The position numbers were made by a program, and so were the translations under genes. A DNA stretch of 64,000 nucleotides from Algibacter mikhailovii (GTDB taxonomy: Bacteria; Bacteroidota; Bacteroidia; Flavobacteriales; Flavobacteriaceae): NCBI RefSeq assembly GCF_014651495.1, contig NZ_BMWZ01000003.1, positions 124,001 through 188,000 of the forward strand. Direction: 5' to 3'. Positions 1 to 8,828 of this stretch are shown here, in pieces; position 1 is the first letter of the stretch; each line of letters begins with the position of its first letter. Under the pieces are notes generated by a model that was not told the origin of the DNA, did no database searches, and worked only from the letters and a program-made list of their open reading frames with translations.

Positions 1-611
1 TTAAACTTTGTATTGCCCCTAGGGATAATGGTATATTGCGTTCCAAACCGTTGAATCGCTATCGGTACAAAATGTATTTCAGGAAAAATCTCAGCAGCCT
101 GCTTAACTGTTTTACCAACAAAAGAAGCCGATCTTGGTAGTGTTAATCCCGCCATAGTAAGTGCACCATCTTCAAACTCATAGTTTTCATCAAATGAAGA
201 TTGTTTTAATGACAATTCAATTTCTGCTGCAGCCAATGCCTCTGGTGATATTAATTCATCAATGCCAAACTTGGTAAATCCCACTTCGTCTTTGTAATGA
301 ATAAACTCTGTATTAGATATTCTTGCTATCGTTTTTGTAGCGCCAAGTTGTTTGGCCAAAACACATACCGTTATATTAATAGATTCGCTTGAAGTAACAG
401 CAATAAAAAGTTCACATGAGTCCACACGAGCTTCCCTTAAAATTGCAATTGAAGTAGCATCACCTTTAACCGTTCTAATATCTAAATGGGTATCTGCGTA
501 GGCTAAACCTTTTTTATCTGGGTCTATCAGTGTGATTTCTTGCGATTCGTAAGAGAGCAATTTTGCCAAATGAAATCCTACTTCACCTGCACCAGCAATT
601 ATTATCTTCAT
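1..611 (-). CDS. trkA: Trk potassium uptake regulatory subunit TrkA (3' part outside window)
   Basis: Partial gene. The ATG is at 611 on the minus strand and the reading frame runs open to base 1, giving about 203 residues of a protein that is normally about 450. It starts with a Rossmann nucleotide-binding fold: MKIIIAGAGEVG with the GxGxxG loop at residues 6-11 and an acidic residue (D33 region) at the end of the second strand, as in RCK/TrkA-N domains. A TrkA-C-like stretch follows from about residue 140. TrkA binds NAD(H) on the cytoplasmic face of the Trk channel and gates K+ uptake; the membrane partner TrkH usually follows and would lie outside the window. It is divergent from ubiE across 138 bases. 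Family assignment is confident; the C-terminal RCK copy cannot be seen. Confidence 0.88.
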   Translation of the reverse strand, partial: MKIIIAGAGEVGFHLAKLLSYESQEITLIDPDKKGLAYADTHLDIRTVKGDATSIAILREARVDSCELFIAVTSSESINITVCVLAKQLGATKTIARISNTEFIHYKDEVGFTKFGIDELISPEALAAAEIELSLKQSSFDENYEFEDGALTMAGLTLPRSASFVGKTVKQAAEIFPEIHFVPIAIQRFGTQYTIIPRGNTKF

Positions 612-725
612 GGTTTAAATATCATAAAAAGTACAACAAATATAGTATAAAATCAATATTGTATTACGCAATAGCGTTAATATAATTATTTAGAATCCTT
701 ATTATGTAATACTTACCTAATAGTT

Positions 726-733
726 TATATTTG
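726..733 (+). promoter_or_regulatory. TAnnTTTG -7 element for ubiE
   Basis: TATATTTG matches the Bacteroidota sigma-A -7 consensus TAnnTTTG. It ends 16 bases before the TTG start codon of ubiE, leaving only a very short leader. No convincing TTG -33 box was found. Confidence 0.5.
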
Positions 734-749
734 CCAAAAATTTAAAGTT

Positions 750-1475
750 TTGTCAAAAATAAAACCATACAAGGATAGCGATTTAACCAAAAAAGAACAA
801 GTCACTAAAATGTTTGATAACATTTCAGGTGAATATGATGGTTTAAACCGCGTAATTTCTTTTGGAATAGACATTAAGTGGCGCAAAAAAGTTGTTAAAC
901 TGGTTAAAGAAAATAATCCAGATACCATTTTAGATATTGCCACGGGAACTGGTGACTTAGCTATTAATCTTAGTGAAACCAACGCCTCTAAAATTATTGG
1001 TTTAGATATAAGCAGCGGCATGCTTGAGATTGGTAAGACTAAAATCAATAAGAAAGGATTAGACTCTAAAATAGATATGATTTTAGGGGATAGTGAAAAC
1101 ATGCCTTTCGAGGATGATTCTTTTGATGCTATCACCGTTGCATTTGGCATAAGAAACTTTGAAAATCTTGAAAACGGACTAAAAGAAATTTTAAGAGTTC
1201 TTAAACCAGGCGGTGCTTTTGTAATACTAGAAACTTCTGTCCCTACAAAAACACCTTTTAAACAGGGCTATAAATTGTATACAAATAATATTATGCCATT
1301 TATTGGAAAAACATTTTCTAAGGATCAAAGCGCCTATGCCTATTTAAGCGAATCAGCCTCTGTTTTCCCTTATGGTGAAAACTTAAACAATATTTTACGA
1401 AAAATGGGGTTTATTAATGTTGAAGATTTTCCACAAACTTTTGGAGTGGCAACAATTTACAAATCATCTAAGTAA
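750..1475 (+). CDS. ubiE: Demethylmenaquinone methyltransferase UbiE/MenG
   Basis: 241 residues, full length for the family. SAM-dependent methyltransferase that makes menaquinone from demethylmenaquinone, the last step of quinone synthesis in this phylum. Seen: the SAM motif [10 protein letters not shown] at residues 62-70, the UbiE signature [11 protein letters not shown] region before it, and AFGIRNFE at 131-138. The start is a TTG at 750: the N-terminal [18 protein letters not shown] stretch is characteristic of the family and would be lost if the first ATG (810) were used. A -7 element lies just upstream. porT follows after 62 bases, a pairing common in Flavobacteriia, so the two may be co-transcribed. 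Confidence 0.95.
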   Translation: MSKIKPYKDSDLTKKEQVTKMFDNISGEYDGLNRVISFGIDIKWRKKVVKLVKENNPDTILDIATGTGDLAINLSETNASKIIGLDISSGMLEIGKTKINKKGLDSKIDMILGDSENMPFEDDSFDAITVAFGIRNFENLENGLKEILRVLKPGGAFVILETSVPTKTPFKQGYKLYTNNIMPFIGKTFSKDQSAYAYLSESASVFPYGENLNNILRKMGFINVEDFPQTFGVATIYKSSK

Positions 1476-1537
1476 TAATATGAACCTTTCATAACTAAAA
1501 ACAATACAATACTACTTTTAAGAGCCTCAAGTAACCA

Positions 1538-2287
1538 TTGAAAAAACTAGTAAAACACATGAAACACGTTTTAATATTAATCGCTTTTTTATTTATATCT
1601 CAAGTATCTACTGCCCAGCTCTTTCAAAAAGAAAAAGTAACCTATGATGCCAATCAAGGGCAAGGTTCTACAGATAATGACTTATTGAGGTGGGGTTATT
1701 TCCTTGGACTGAATGGCTATGATTTCAAATTCAATTATAACGAAGACTTAAGAGACATATATGTTAAGCGCGGTCCTGGATTCAATGTTGGTCTTATTGG
1801 TAACTTGCGCATTAATAAATTTATTGATTTACGATTAGAGCCGGGACTATCAATAAATACTAGAGAATTACATTATAGCCCAAGTTATTTTGATGGTCAA
1901 GATTACAAACCTTCTGACTTAGTTAGGGAAATTAAATCTACTTACATTCACATTCCTTTATTGGTTAAGGTATCTACAAAGCGTGTAAACAACTTTAAAC
2001 CTTTTATAGTTGGCGGCTTTTCAACAGCATTGAATTTATCTAGTAATGAAGATAATCCTGAGGATAATGATAATGGCCAATTTAGAACAACCAGTAACCC
2101 CTTCTTTTATGAGTTAGGCTTTGGTATAGACTTCTATTTGTACAATTTTAAATTCACACCTTCCATTAGAGGAATATTTGGTATAAGTGATGAATTAGTT
2201 AGAGACGAAGACCCTAACAGTCCTTGGACCAGTAATATTGCAAGTATGAAAACACGTGGGGCCTTTCTAAACTTTACATTTCAATAG
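1538..2287 (+). CDS. porT: PorT-family outer membrane protein of type IX secretion / gliding
   Basis: 249 residues from a TTG start, or 242 from the ATG at 1559, which places the signal peptide (MKHVLILIAFLFIS...TAQ) directly at the N-terminus; the start is undecided. After the signal peptide comes an outer-membrane beta-barrel pattern of alternating hydrophobic strands (WGYFLGLNGYDF, LRLEPGLSINT, PFIVGGFSTALNL, FYELGFGIDFYL) ending in a strand with terminal FTFQ. PorT homologues are needed for type IX secretion in Porphyromonas and Flavobacterium. Placement directly after ubiE is the usual flavobacterial context. A substrate with a type IX sorting domain is encoded at 52487-53566 in this same window. 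Confidence 0.8.
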   Translation: MKKLVKHMKHVLILIAFLFISQVSTAQLFQKEKVTYDANQGQGSTDNDLLRWGYFLGLNGYDFKFNYNEDLRDIYVKRGPGFNVGLIGNLRINKFIDLRLEPGLSINTRELHYSPSYFDGQDYKPSDLVREIKSTYIHIPLLVKVSTKRVNNFKPFIVGGFSTALNLSSNEDNPEDNDNGQFRTTSNPFFYELGFGIDFYLYNFKFTPSIRGIFGISDELVRDEDPNSPWTSNIASMKTRGAFLNFTFQ

Positions 2288-2296
2288 TATTGTTTT

Positions 2297-3019
2297 CTAG
2301 GTTCCTCTTTTAAACTCACTTAATAATATTGCGGTAGCTGTCGCTACATTCAAGCTTTCTGTCACCTGCATATCTCCAAATCGAGGTATTGATATTTTAT
2401 CTGTAATCGCGGCCTCTACTTCCTTAGAAATACCATTTGCCTCATTACCCATAACTATTATCCCCGATTTTGGTAAGTTCAATTTATACACATTATCACC
2501 ATCCATGAAGGCACCATAAATGGGACTTTTATTCCCTTTTAAAAACGGCACCAAATCCAGATAATTTACAGTCACTCTTGTTATAGACCCCATAGTTGCT
2601 TGAATAACTTTTGGATTATAACAATCAACAGTTTCATTAGAACAAACCAAATTTTCAATTCCAAACCAATCACAAAGTCTAATAATGGTCCCTAAATTAC
2701 CCGGGTCCCTTACGGCATCTAAAACCACTATTAGTCCGTTTTCATTAATTGGTTTCAATTCTGGTTTTTTAAAAACGGCTAAAGCATTGTTTGGGCTTGT
2801 TAAAAAACTGATGCGCTTTAAATCAGATTCAGAAATTAAAACTTCATTTTTGGCATCAATATTGATTTCCTCTGTGGTGTATAAGGCATAAAGTTCCAAA
2901 TTAGATTGCATTAATTCTTTAATCGTCTTAACGCCTTCAGCAACAAACAAATCATGTTTTTGTCTATATTTTTTTTGCTTTAAACTCGTTATTAATTTTA
3001 TTTGACTTTTAGAAAGCAT
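2297..3019 (-). CDS. TrmH/SpoU-family RNA 2'-O-methyltransferase
   Basis: 240 residues. N-terminal RNA-binding substrate domain (MLSKSQIKLITSLKQKKYRQ and FVAEGVKTI) followed by the SPOUT knot methyltransferase domain. The three SpoU motifs are visible: motif 1 in VLDAVRDPGNLGTIIRLCDW (about residues 95-114), motif 2 in GIIVMGNEANGIS (about 185-197) and motif 3 in ISIPRFGDMQVTESLNVATATAILL (about 209-233). It would methylate a ribose in rRNA or tRNA; the exact target cannot be told from sequence. Convergent with porT (9 bases between stops) and divergent from tamL, the conserved flavobacterial partner. Confidence 0.9.
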   Translation of the reverse strand: MLSKSQIKLITSLKQKKYRQKHDLFVAEGVKTIKELMQSNLELYALYTTEEINIDAKNEVLISESDLKRISFLTSPNNALAVFKKPELKPINENGLIVVLDAVRDPGNLGTIIRLCDWFGIENLVCSNETVDCYNPKVIQATMGSITRVTVNYLDLVPFLKGNKSPIYGAFMDGDNVYKLNLPKSGIIVMGNEANGISKEVEAAITDKISIPRFGDMQVTESLNVATATAILLSEFKRGT

Positions 3020-3112
3020 GATTAAATTTATATTTTTTATAAAGAAAAGAAAATAATAAACAGATTAGTCAGACCCTGCGAATATTTAAATATTTTTTTG
3101 GTATAATTAATG

Positions 3113-3120
3113 TATTTTTG
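3113..3120 (+). promoter_or_regulatory. Possible -7 element upstream of tamL
   Basis: TATTTTTG fits TAnnTTTG. It lies 72 bases before the tamL start in the 173-base gap between the divergent TrmH-family gene and tamL. No well-spaced TTG -33 box, so moderate support only. Confidence 0.35.
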
Positions 3121-3192
3121 ACATTATAACCAATACTTAACATTTTGTTTAATTATTAAAATTACAAAACCCAAAACTAAGTATACTTTCAT

Positions 3193-5718
3193 TTGAATAA
3201 ACAACTCCTAAAAATATTAATTTTCATCATAATTGGAGCGCAATTAATTTCCTGTGATGCTGTAAAAAGAGTTGCAGACGATGAGCATTTACTTACAAAA
3301 AACGCCGTCATCATTAATAGTGAAACTGATAAAAGGGAATCCATAGAAAACTTGCTTGCTCAAAAGCCTAATAAGAAGATTGCTAGTTTCCCCTTGAGTC
3401 TTCATGTATATAATTCAGCACGACCAAATAGAGATTCTATTTTTGATGCTTGGTTAAATAAAAAGCCAAAACGAAAAGAACATCTAAAAAACTTGTATTC
3501 TCAAAAGCAAGTAGACCAAATAAGAGCTTCGGCAATAGGGTTTAACAAATGGCTAAAAAAAACAGGAGAGCCTCCTGTTATAGTTGATGAAGATAAAGCA
3601 AAGAAATCGGTTAAAAATCTTGAGGCATACCATACTAATAATGGTTGGTTTAACGCTAAAGCGGATTACAATATCACCAAAAATGATGATAAAAGAGCGG
3701 AAATAGAATACACTGTAGATACAGGAACACCTTATATTCTTGATTCTATAACGACCACAATAAAATCGCCTTCTATTCAAGCACTTTATGAAGATATAAA
3801 ACAAGAAAGTTATTTAAAGGAAAATGAGCAATACAAAACCTCTGATTTTGAAAATGAGCGCGATCGAATTTCATCGAAACTAAGAAATTCTGGAATTTAT
3901 CATTTTAATACGGATTATGTATCTTTTGTTATTGACACCATAGGGACTAATAAAAAAGTAAATGTAAATCTAACGATTCCCGATCGGGCAATCAGAACCC
4001 CCGACTCCTTAGAGCGAGAACCGTTTAAAGTGTTCAACATTCAAGCAGTAAATATAATAACTGATTACTCTTTTGAAAATAGCAGTAAACCTTTTCAAGA
4101 CTCAGTCTCTTATGACGGCTATAATTTATACAGCTATGGAAAAATGAGATACCGTCCAAAAACCATTACAGATGCCATATTTATAAAACCAGGAGATGTA
4201 TTTAAAGAAATTGATGTTCTCCGTACTTACCGTCATTTAAAAGAACTTAAGGTCTTTAAATATCCGAATATTGAAATCACAGAACATCTTGATAATACGC
4301 TTACCCATACCATAAAGCTCTCTCCTTTAAAAAAATTCAGTTTAGGTTTAGGTGCTGATGTTTCCCAAAGTAATATACAAACTATTGGATTTTCATTTAA
4401 CCCAAGTTTGCAAATGCGCAATATATTCAGAGGTGCAGAGACTTTAAGTGTTACTGCTAAGGCTGCGGTAGGTGCATCAAGAGACAAAAACAATCCTAAT
4501 GATGCTTTTTTTGATATCATTGAATATGGGGTGGATTTAAGACTCACAATTCCCAGATTATTTACTCCTTTTTATACTAAGCATATCATTCCGAAATACA
4601 TGTCGCCCACAACCCAAATTGGACTGGCAACTACAAGTCAAACCAATATTGGACTGGACAAACAAACTTTTATTGGGTCGTTAAATTATAACTGGCTACC
4701 CACTGAAGAATTGAATAATCGAATTAACCTCATTAACATTGAGTATGTCCGAAATTTAAATCCTGACAATTATTTTGGAGTATATCAAACATCCTATAAC
4801 TCCTTAAATAAAATTGCCCAAGATGTTGGATATATTGATCCCGACGAAAACTTAGGTATTCCAGAAGAAGCAGATGAATTTATTGATTACGCCTTGGGCC
4901 CTCCTCCTGCTCCAGAATTATCAGAAGACCAATTAAATGAAGTAAACAGTATTGACGAGCGAAAAACTAGACTTACTGAAAACAACCTAATTCTTTCGTC
5001 AAGTTTCAGTTTCACTAAGGATAACAGAACGAACTTGTTTGATGAAGATTTTTCTATTTTCAGATTTAAATTTGAAGGAGCAGGAAATTTATTATATGCT
5101 GCCTCAGACCTTTTAGGTCTGGAAAAAGATGCTAGTGGACGTTACACGCTTTTTAATGTGGCATACTCTCAATATTTAAAAACGGAATTGGATTATGTGA
5201 AACACTGGGATTTGGGCAAAAAAAATGTCATAGCCATAAGAGGCTTTTTTGGTATTGCTATTCCCTATGGAAACTCAAACAGTATACCTTTTGCTAAAAG
5301 TTTCTTTGCTGGAGGCCCCAATGATAATAGAGCTTGGTCTGCCTATAGCTTAGGTCCCGGTAGTTCAAAAACCAGAGATGAATTCAATGAAGCCAATCTT
5401 AAAATTGCATTTAGTGCAGAACAGCGATTCAATATTTTCGAGAAATTAAATGGCGCCGTGTTTGTTGATGTTGGTAATATCTGGAACGTTCTTGATAATG
5501 TAACAGACCCAAATGCCACCTTTACAGGGTTAAGTTCTCTTAAAGACATAGCCGTAGGATCTGGAATTGGTTTGCGTTATGACTTTAGTTATTTTGTCTT
5601 TAGATTAGATGTTGGTTTTAAAACCTATGACCCTTCATATCAAGAAAAAAACAGGTGGTTTAATGATTATAATTTCTCTAACGCAGTATATAACATTGGT
5701 ATAAACTACCCATTTTGA
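3193..5718 (+). CDS. tamL: TamL, lipidated TamA/BamA-family outer membrane protein
   Basis: 841 residues. Starts at a TTG (3193) that gives a clean lipoprotein signal peptide with the lipobox cysteine in LISC (residue 21), so unlike proteobacterial TamA it is predicted to be lipid-anchored. Periplasmic POTRA-like repeats fill roughly residues 120-380 (for example YHTNNGWFNAKADYNI and TYRHLKELKVFKYPNIEI). The C-terminal Omp85/D15 barrel is from about 390 to 841 and ends in NIGINYPF, a typical terminal barrel strand. The AWSAYSLGPGS segment is in the region of the Omp85 L6 loop. TamL is thought to insert outer-membrane proteins together with TamB. Neighbours TrmH-family methyltransferase and aldolase match the conserved flavobacterial order. 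Confidence 0.88.
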   Translation: MNKQLLKILIFIIIGAQLISCDAVKRVADDEHLLTKNAVIINSETDKRESIENLLAQKPNKKIASFPLSLHVYNSARPNRDSIFDAWLNKKPKRKEHLKNLYSQKQVDQIRASAIGFNKWLKKTGEPPVIVDEDKAKKSVKNLEAYHTNNGWFNAKADYNITKNDDKRAEIEYTVDTGTPYILDSITTTIKSPSIQALYEDIKQESYLKENEQYKTSDFENERDRISSKLRNSGIYHFNTDYVSFVIDTIGTNKKVNVNLTIPDRAIRTPDSLEREPFKVFNIQAVNIITDYSFENSSKPFQDSVSYDGYNLYSYGKMRYRPKTITDAIFIKPGDVFKEIDVLRTYRHLKELKVFKYPNIEITEHLDNTLTHTIKLSPLKKFSLGLGADVSQSNIQTIGFSFNPSLQMRNIFRGAETLSVTAKAAVGASRDKNNPNDAFFDIIEYGVDLRLTIPRLFTPFYTKHIIPKYMSPTTQIGLATTSQTNIGLDKQTFIGSLNYNWLPTEELNNRINLINIEYVRNLNPDNYFGVYQTSYNSLNKIAQDVGYIDPDENLGIPEEADEFIDYALGPPPAPELSEDQLNEVNSIDERKTRLTENNLILSSSFSFTKDNRTNLFDEDFSIFRFKFEGAGNLLYAASDLLGLEKDASGRYTLFNVAYSQYLKTELDYVKHWDLGKKNVIAIRGFFGIAIPYGNSNSIPFAKSFFAGGPNDNRAWSAYSLGPGSSKTRDEFNEANLKIAFSAEQRFNIFEKLNGAVFVDVGNIWNVLDNVTDPNATFTGLSSLKDIAVGSGIGLRYDFSYFVFRLDVGFKTYDPSYQEKNRWFNDYNFSNAVYNIGINYPF

Positions 5719-5808
5719 GCAAGATATCTTTACTATAATACTATAACGTTTTAGTGTTTTTTAACTAATTCACGCTTCAAAACGCCTGTAAATTCCTTAA
5801 AATTTGAT

Positions 5809-5816
5809 TACTTTTG
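5809..5816 (+). promoter_or_regulatory. TAnnTTTG -7 element for the aldolase gene
   Basis: TACTTTTG at 36 bases before the fba ATG, matching TAnnTTTG. This would give a leader of about 32 bases. No clear -33 TTG at the usual spacing. Confidence 0.5.
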
Positions 5817-5852
5817 ATTTCTAATAATTAGAAATTAATTTAAATTAAAAAA

Positions 5853-6920
5853 ATGGGACATAACATAAAACCTGGAGTAGCTACAGGACAAGAGGTTCAA
5901 GCTATATTTAATCATGCCAAAGCTAACAACTATGCACTTCCTGCTGTAAACGTTATTGGCTCAGATACTATAAATGGTGTTTTAGAAACTGCAAGAGATT
6001 TAAATGCTCCTGTTATTATTCAATTTTCTAATGGTGGTGCACAATTTAATGCAGGTAAAGGTTTAAGTAATGACGGCCAAAAAGCCGCAATTACTGGAGC
6101 AATTGCTGGAGCAAAACATGTTCACACTTTAGCTGAAGCATATGGCGTGCCTGTTATTTTACATACAGATCACTGTGCTAAAAAACTTCTACCTTGGATT
6201 GGCGGGTTATTAGACGCTAGTGAGAAGCACTTTGCTGAAACTGGAAAATCGTTATTCAGTTCTCACATGATTGACTTATCTGAAGAGCCTATTGAAGAAA
6301 ACATTGCTATCTGTAAAACCTATTTAGAGCGCATGAGCAAAATGGGAATGACTTTAGAAATTGAGCTTGGTATTACTGGTGGTGAAGAAGATGGTGTTGA
6401 TAATACAGATGTTGATGACTCAAAATTATACACACAACCAGAGGAAGTTGCTTATGCTTATGAAGAATTAAGTAAAGTAAGTCCTCAATTTACCATTGCA
6501 GCTGCTTTTGGTAATGTACATGGTGTTTACAAACCGGGTAATGTAAAATTAACTCCAAAAATCTTAAAAAACTCTCAGGAGTTTATTACCAAGAAATACG
6601 GTGTTGAAGAAAACCATATTGACTTTGTTTTCCACGGTGGATCAGGATCTACAGTTGAAGAAATTCGTGAAGGTATTAGCTATGGTGTTATTAAAATGAA
6701 CATTGATACTGATTTACAATACGCTTTCATGAGCGGTATTAGAGACTATATGGGTGAGAAATCTGAATATTTAAAGTCACAGATTGGTAACCCTGATGGT
6801 GATGATTCTCCAAATAAGAAATATTACGATCCAAGAGTTTGGTTACGTGAAGGCGAAAAAACATTTGTAACGCGTTTGAAAAAAGCGTTTGAAGACTTAA
6901 ACAATGTAAATACTTTATAA
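5853..6920 (+). CDS. fbaA: Class II fructose-bisphosphate aldolase
   Basis: 355 residues, full length for the class IIA (E. coli FbaA-like) zinc aldolase. Cleaves fructose 1,6-bisphosphate to dihydroxyacetone phosphate and glyceraldehyde 3-phosphate in glycolysis and gluconeogenesis. Seen: HTDHC at residues 104-108, supplying the catalytic Asp and the first zinc His; further zinc-site histidines in FGNVHGVY (H223) and FVFHGGSGS (H261, followed by the phosphate-binding GGSGS); and NIDTD near residue 282. The triose-phosphate isomerase of the same pathway is encoded at 54984-55733. Own promoter and a strong terminator, so probably monocistronic. Confidence 0.96.
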   Translation: MGHNIKPGVATGQEVQAIFNHAKANNYALPAVNVIGSDTINGVLETARDLNAPVIIQFSNGGAQFNAGKGLSNDGQKAAITGAIAGAKHVHTLAEAYGVPVILHTDHCAKKLLPWIGGLLDASEKHFAETGKSLFSSHMIDLSEEPIEENIAICKTYLERMSKMGMTLEIELGITGGEEDGVDNTDVDDSKLYTQPEEVAYAYEELSKVSPQFTIAAAFGNVHGVYKPGNVKLTPKILKNSQEFITKKYGVEENHIDFVFHGGSGSTVEEIREGISYGVIKMNIDTDLQYAFMSGIRDYMGEKSEYLKSQIGNPDGDDSPNKKYYDPRVWLREGEKTFVTRLKKAFEDLNNVNTL

Positions 6921-6950
6921 ACCTAAGTGTTTTTATTGTAAATATGAAAG

Positions 6951-6984
6951 AAAAAGACTCTGTTTAACACAGGGTCTTTTTGTT
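6951..6984 (+). terminator. Rho-independent terminator of the aldolase gene
   Basis: Stem AAAAGACTCTGT / ACAGGGTCTTTT with a short loop and one G-U pair, ending in a T-rich stretch (TTTTTGTTTT). It lies 31 bases after the aldolase stop. Confidence 0.85.
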
Positions 6985-7065
6985 TTATCTACCTAGACAA
7001 CAACACCTTAACCTCATTAAGGTAATAAAATCATAAAAGGCTGGCTCCTAAATTAAAAAAAGGTT

Positions 7066-7209
7066 TAATTTTGTAGTTAGGCTTAAAGGCGTCGGTTTTC
7101 AGGATGATTCTGAAAAGCTTCAATTAATGCCTCAATCTTAAACGAAAAGTTTGATTGTATTTTAATTTTAAAAACCACCTATTTAAGGTGATCAAAATAA
7201 TAAATCATT
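7066..7209 (+). promoter_or_regulatory. accD promoter and structured 5' leader
   Basis: TAATTTTG at 7066-7073 fits the -7 consensus, implying a leader of about 130 bases. The leader holds a perfect 7-bp hairpin (TTTTCAG, 7-base loop, CTGAAAA; 7096-7116) and a 5-bp hairpin (CACCT, 5-base loop, AGGTG; 7176-7190) ending 19 bases before the accD ATG. Neither is followed by a T-run, so they are not terminators. A regulatory role is inference. Confidence 0.35.
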
Positions 7210-8067
7210 ATGTCTTGGTTTAAAAGAAAAACAGCAGGAATAACCACAACCACGGAAGAGAAAAAAGATACGCCAAAAGGATTATGGTATAAATCTCCAA
7301 CTGGAAAAATTGTAGATACTGAAGAATTAGAAAAAAACTTTTATGTAAGTCCGGAAGATGGTTATCATGTTAGAATTGGAAGCAAAGAGTATTTTGAAAT
7401 TCTTTTTGATGATAATAAATTCAAAGAACTAGACAAAAACTTAGAATCAAAAGATCCATTAAAATTTGAGGATACAAAAAAATATCCTGAGCGTTTAAAA
7501 GTTGCTCAAGATAAAACCAAACTAAAAGATGCTGTTCGTACGGCTGTTGGAAAATCAAAAGGAAAAGATTTAGTAGTTGCTTGTATGGATTTTGCTTTTA
7601 TCGGCGGATCTATGGGTAGTGTTGTGGGTGAGAAAATTGCAAGAGCAGCAGATTACTCATTAAAAAACAATATACCGCTAATGGTTATTTCTAAATCAGG
7701 TGGCGCTAGAATGATGGAAGCAGCATTATCTTTAATGCAATTAGCAAAAACATCTGTAAAGTTAGCACAATTATCTGATGCCAAAATACCTTATATATCC
7801 TTATGCACAGATCCAACAACAGGAGGAACAACTGCTTCTTTTGCGATGTTAGGTGACATTAATATTAGTGAGCCTGGCGCTTTAATTGGCTTCGCAGGAC
7901 CGCGTATTGTTAGAGATACCACAGGTAAAGAACTTCCTGAAGGCTTCCAAACTTCTGAATTCTTACTGGAGCACGGTTTCTTAGATTTTATAACCCTAAG
8001 AAAAGACTTAAAAGACAAAGTAAATCAATACATAGACTTAATTACTAACCAGCCTTTAAGGTCATAA
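7210..8067 (+). CDS. accD: Acetyl-CoA carboxylase carboxyltransferase subunit beta
   Basis: 285 residues. With AccA it transfers carboxyl from carboxybiotin to acetyl-CoA, the committed step of fatty-acid synthesis. Seen: N-terminal MSWFKRK, and the carboxyltransferase core with the oxyanion/acyl-CoA motifs [21 protein letters not shown] (about 119-139), [12 protein letters not shown] (about 161-172) and [17 protein letters not shown] (about 199-215). Odd point: the N-terminal zinc ribbon has the right spacing and fold neighbours but no cysteines. The two CxxC knuckles of E. coli AccD align to KSPTG (28-32) and VSPED (46-50). From memory this is usual in Flavobacteriia, so the domain probably folds without zinc. 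Confidence 0.95.
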   Translation: MSWFKRKTAGITTTTEEKKDTPKGLWYKSPTGKIVDTEELEKNFYVSPEDGYHVRIGSKEYFEILFDDNKFKELDKNLESKDPLKFEDTKKYPERLKVAQDKTKLKDAVRTAVGKSKGKDLVVACMDFAFIGGSMGSVVGEKIARAADYSLKNNIPLMVISKSGGARMMEAALSLMQLAKTSVKLAQLSDAKIPYISLCTDPTTGGTTASFAMLGDINISEPGALIGFAGPRIVRDTTGKELPEGFQTSEFLLEHGFLDFITLRKDLKDKVNQYIDLITNQPLRS

Positions 8068-8138
8068 TTTTTATTTAGTTACTTCCCCCTAGGTACACAG
8101 AATGTTTTAATAGCCTAACATTCTAAAAAAATATAAAA

Positions 8139-8669
8139 ATGAAAACAAAAGCCACATTATTAATTATCCTACTATTAAATGTTTTAAGTTGTGATGAAAT
8201 AGACAAACTCACTGAGTTTGATGTTAGAGACAATTTTGAAAGCGTATTTAGAATTTCAGAAAGCGCAAATTCCGAAGGTCAACCAGTAAGTATAACCGAA
8301 ACAGTTACCGTTGATATTTCAACCAATCAAGAAATTGCTGACAATTTAAATCTAATTCAAAGTATTGCTATTGAATCTATTACTTTTAAAATTGAAAATT
8401 TCTCTGGAAATGACAATATTACATTAAGTAATGCGTCTATAGCGTTTAACAATGAAATAATTACATTAGAAGATATTAACTTAAGCTCTGCCGAGGGTTC
8501 AGGCACTGTTTATAACATTGGAACAGCAAGTAATTACAACACCATTGCTAATATTTTAAAAAATGATCCCTCAGTTACAGCAAAAATTTCTGGTACAATA
8601 AGTGAAATACCTGTTAGTTTTGACCTAAGACTGAAAGTGGACCTTAAAGTAGTAATTGACGTAATTTAA
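8139..8669 (+). CDS. Predicted lipoprotein, function unknown
   Basis: 176 residues. Signal peptide with lipobox VLSC (Cys18), then an acidic linker and a beta-rich domain with no recognised family. The mature part is threonine/serine-rich with alternating hydrophobic residues (VTVDISTN, ITFKIENFSG, VSFDLRLKVDLKVV), resembling an immunoglobulin-like or jelly-roll fold, ending in a long beta strand. No catalytic motif is visible. It sits 71 bases after accD and is followed by a terminator shared with the 3' end of the convergent kinase gene. Likely periplasmic or outer-membrane anchored; role unknown. Confidence 0.75.
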   Translation: MKTKATLLIILLLNVLSCDEIDKLTEFDVRDNFESVFRISESANSEGQPVSITETVTVDISTNQEIADNLNLIQSIAIESITFKIENFSGNDNITLSNASIAFNNEIITLEDINLSSAEGSGTVYNIGTASNYNTIANILKNDPSVTAKISGTISEIPVSFDLRLKVDLKVVIDVI

Positions 8670-8795
8670 TTAAAGAAAGCGTTTCCAAAACCAAGAATAG
8701 TAATTAAGTCTGCGTAATATCTCAAACCCTTATTCTTTGGTTATATTTTAACGATACATTCTATAAAATTCACTTCTTGGAAAACAAAATTAATT

Positions 8796-8828
8796 AAGCC
8801 TGTTAGTTAATATCTAACGGGCTTTTTT
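8796..8828 (+). terminator. Terminator of the lipoprotein gene, inside the 3' end of the convergent kinase
   Basis: 11-bp stem AAGCCTGTTAG / CTAACGGGCTT (one G-U), 7-base loop, then TTTT. It overlaps the last codons and stop of the minus-strand histidine kinase (stop 8803-8805). Confidence 0.8.
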
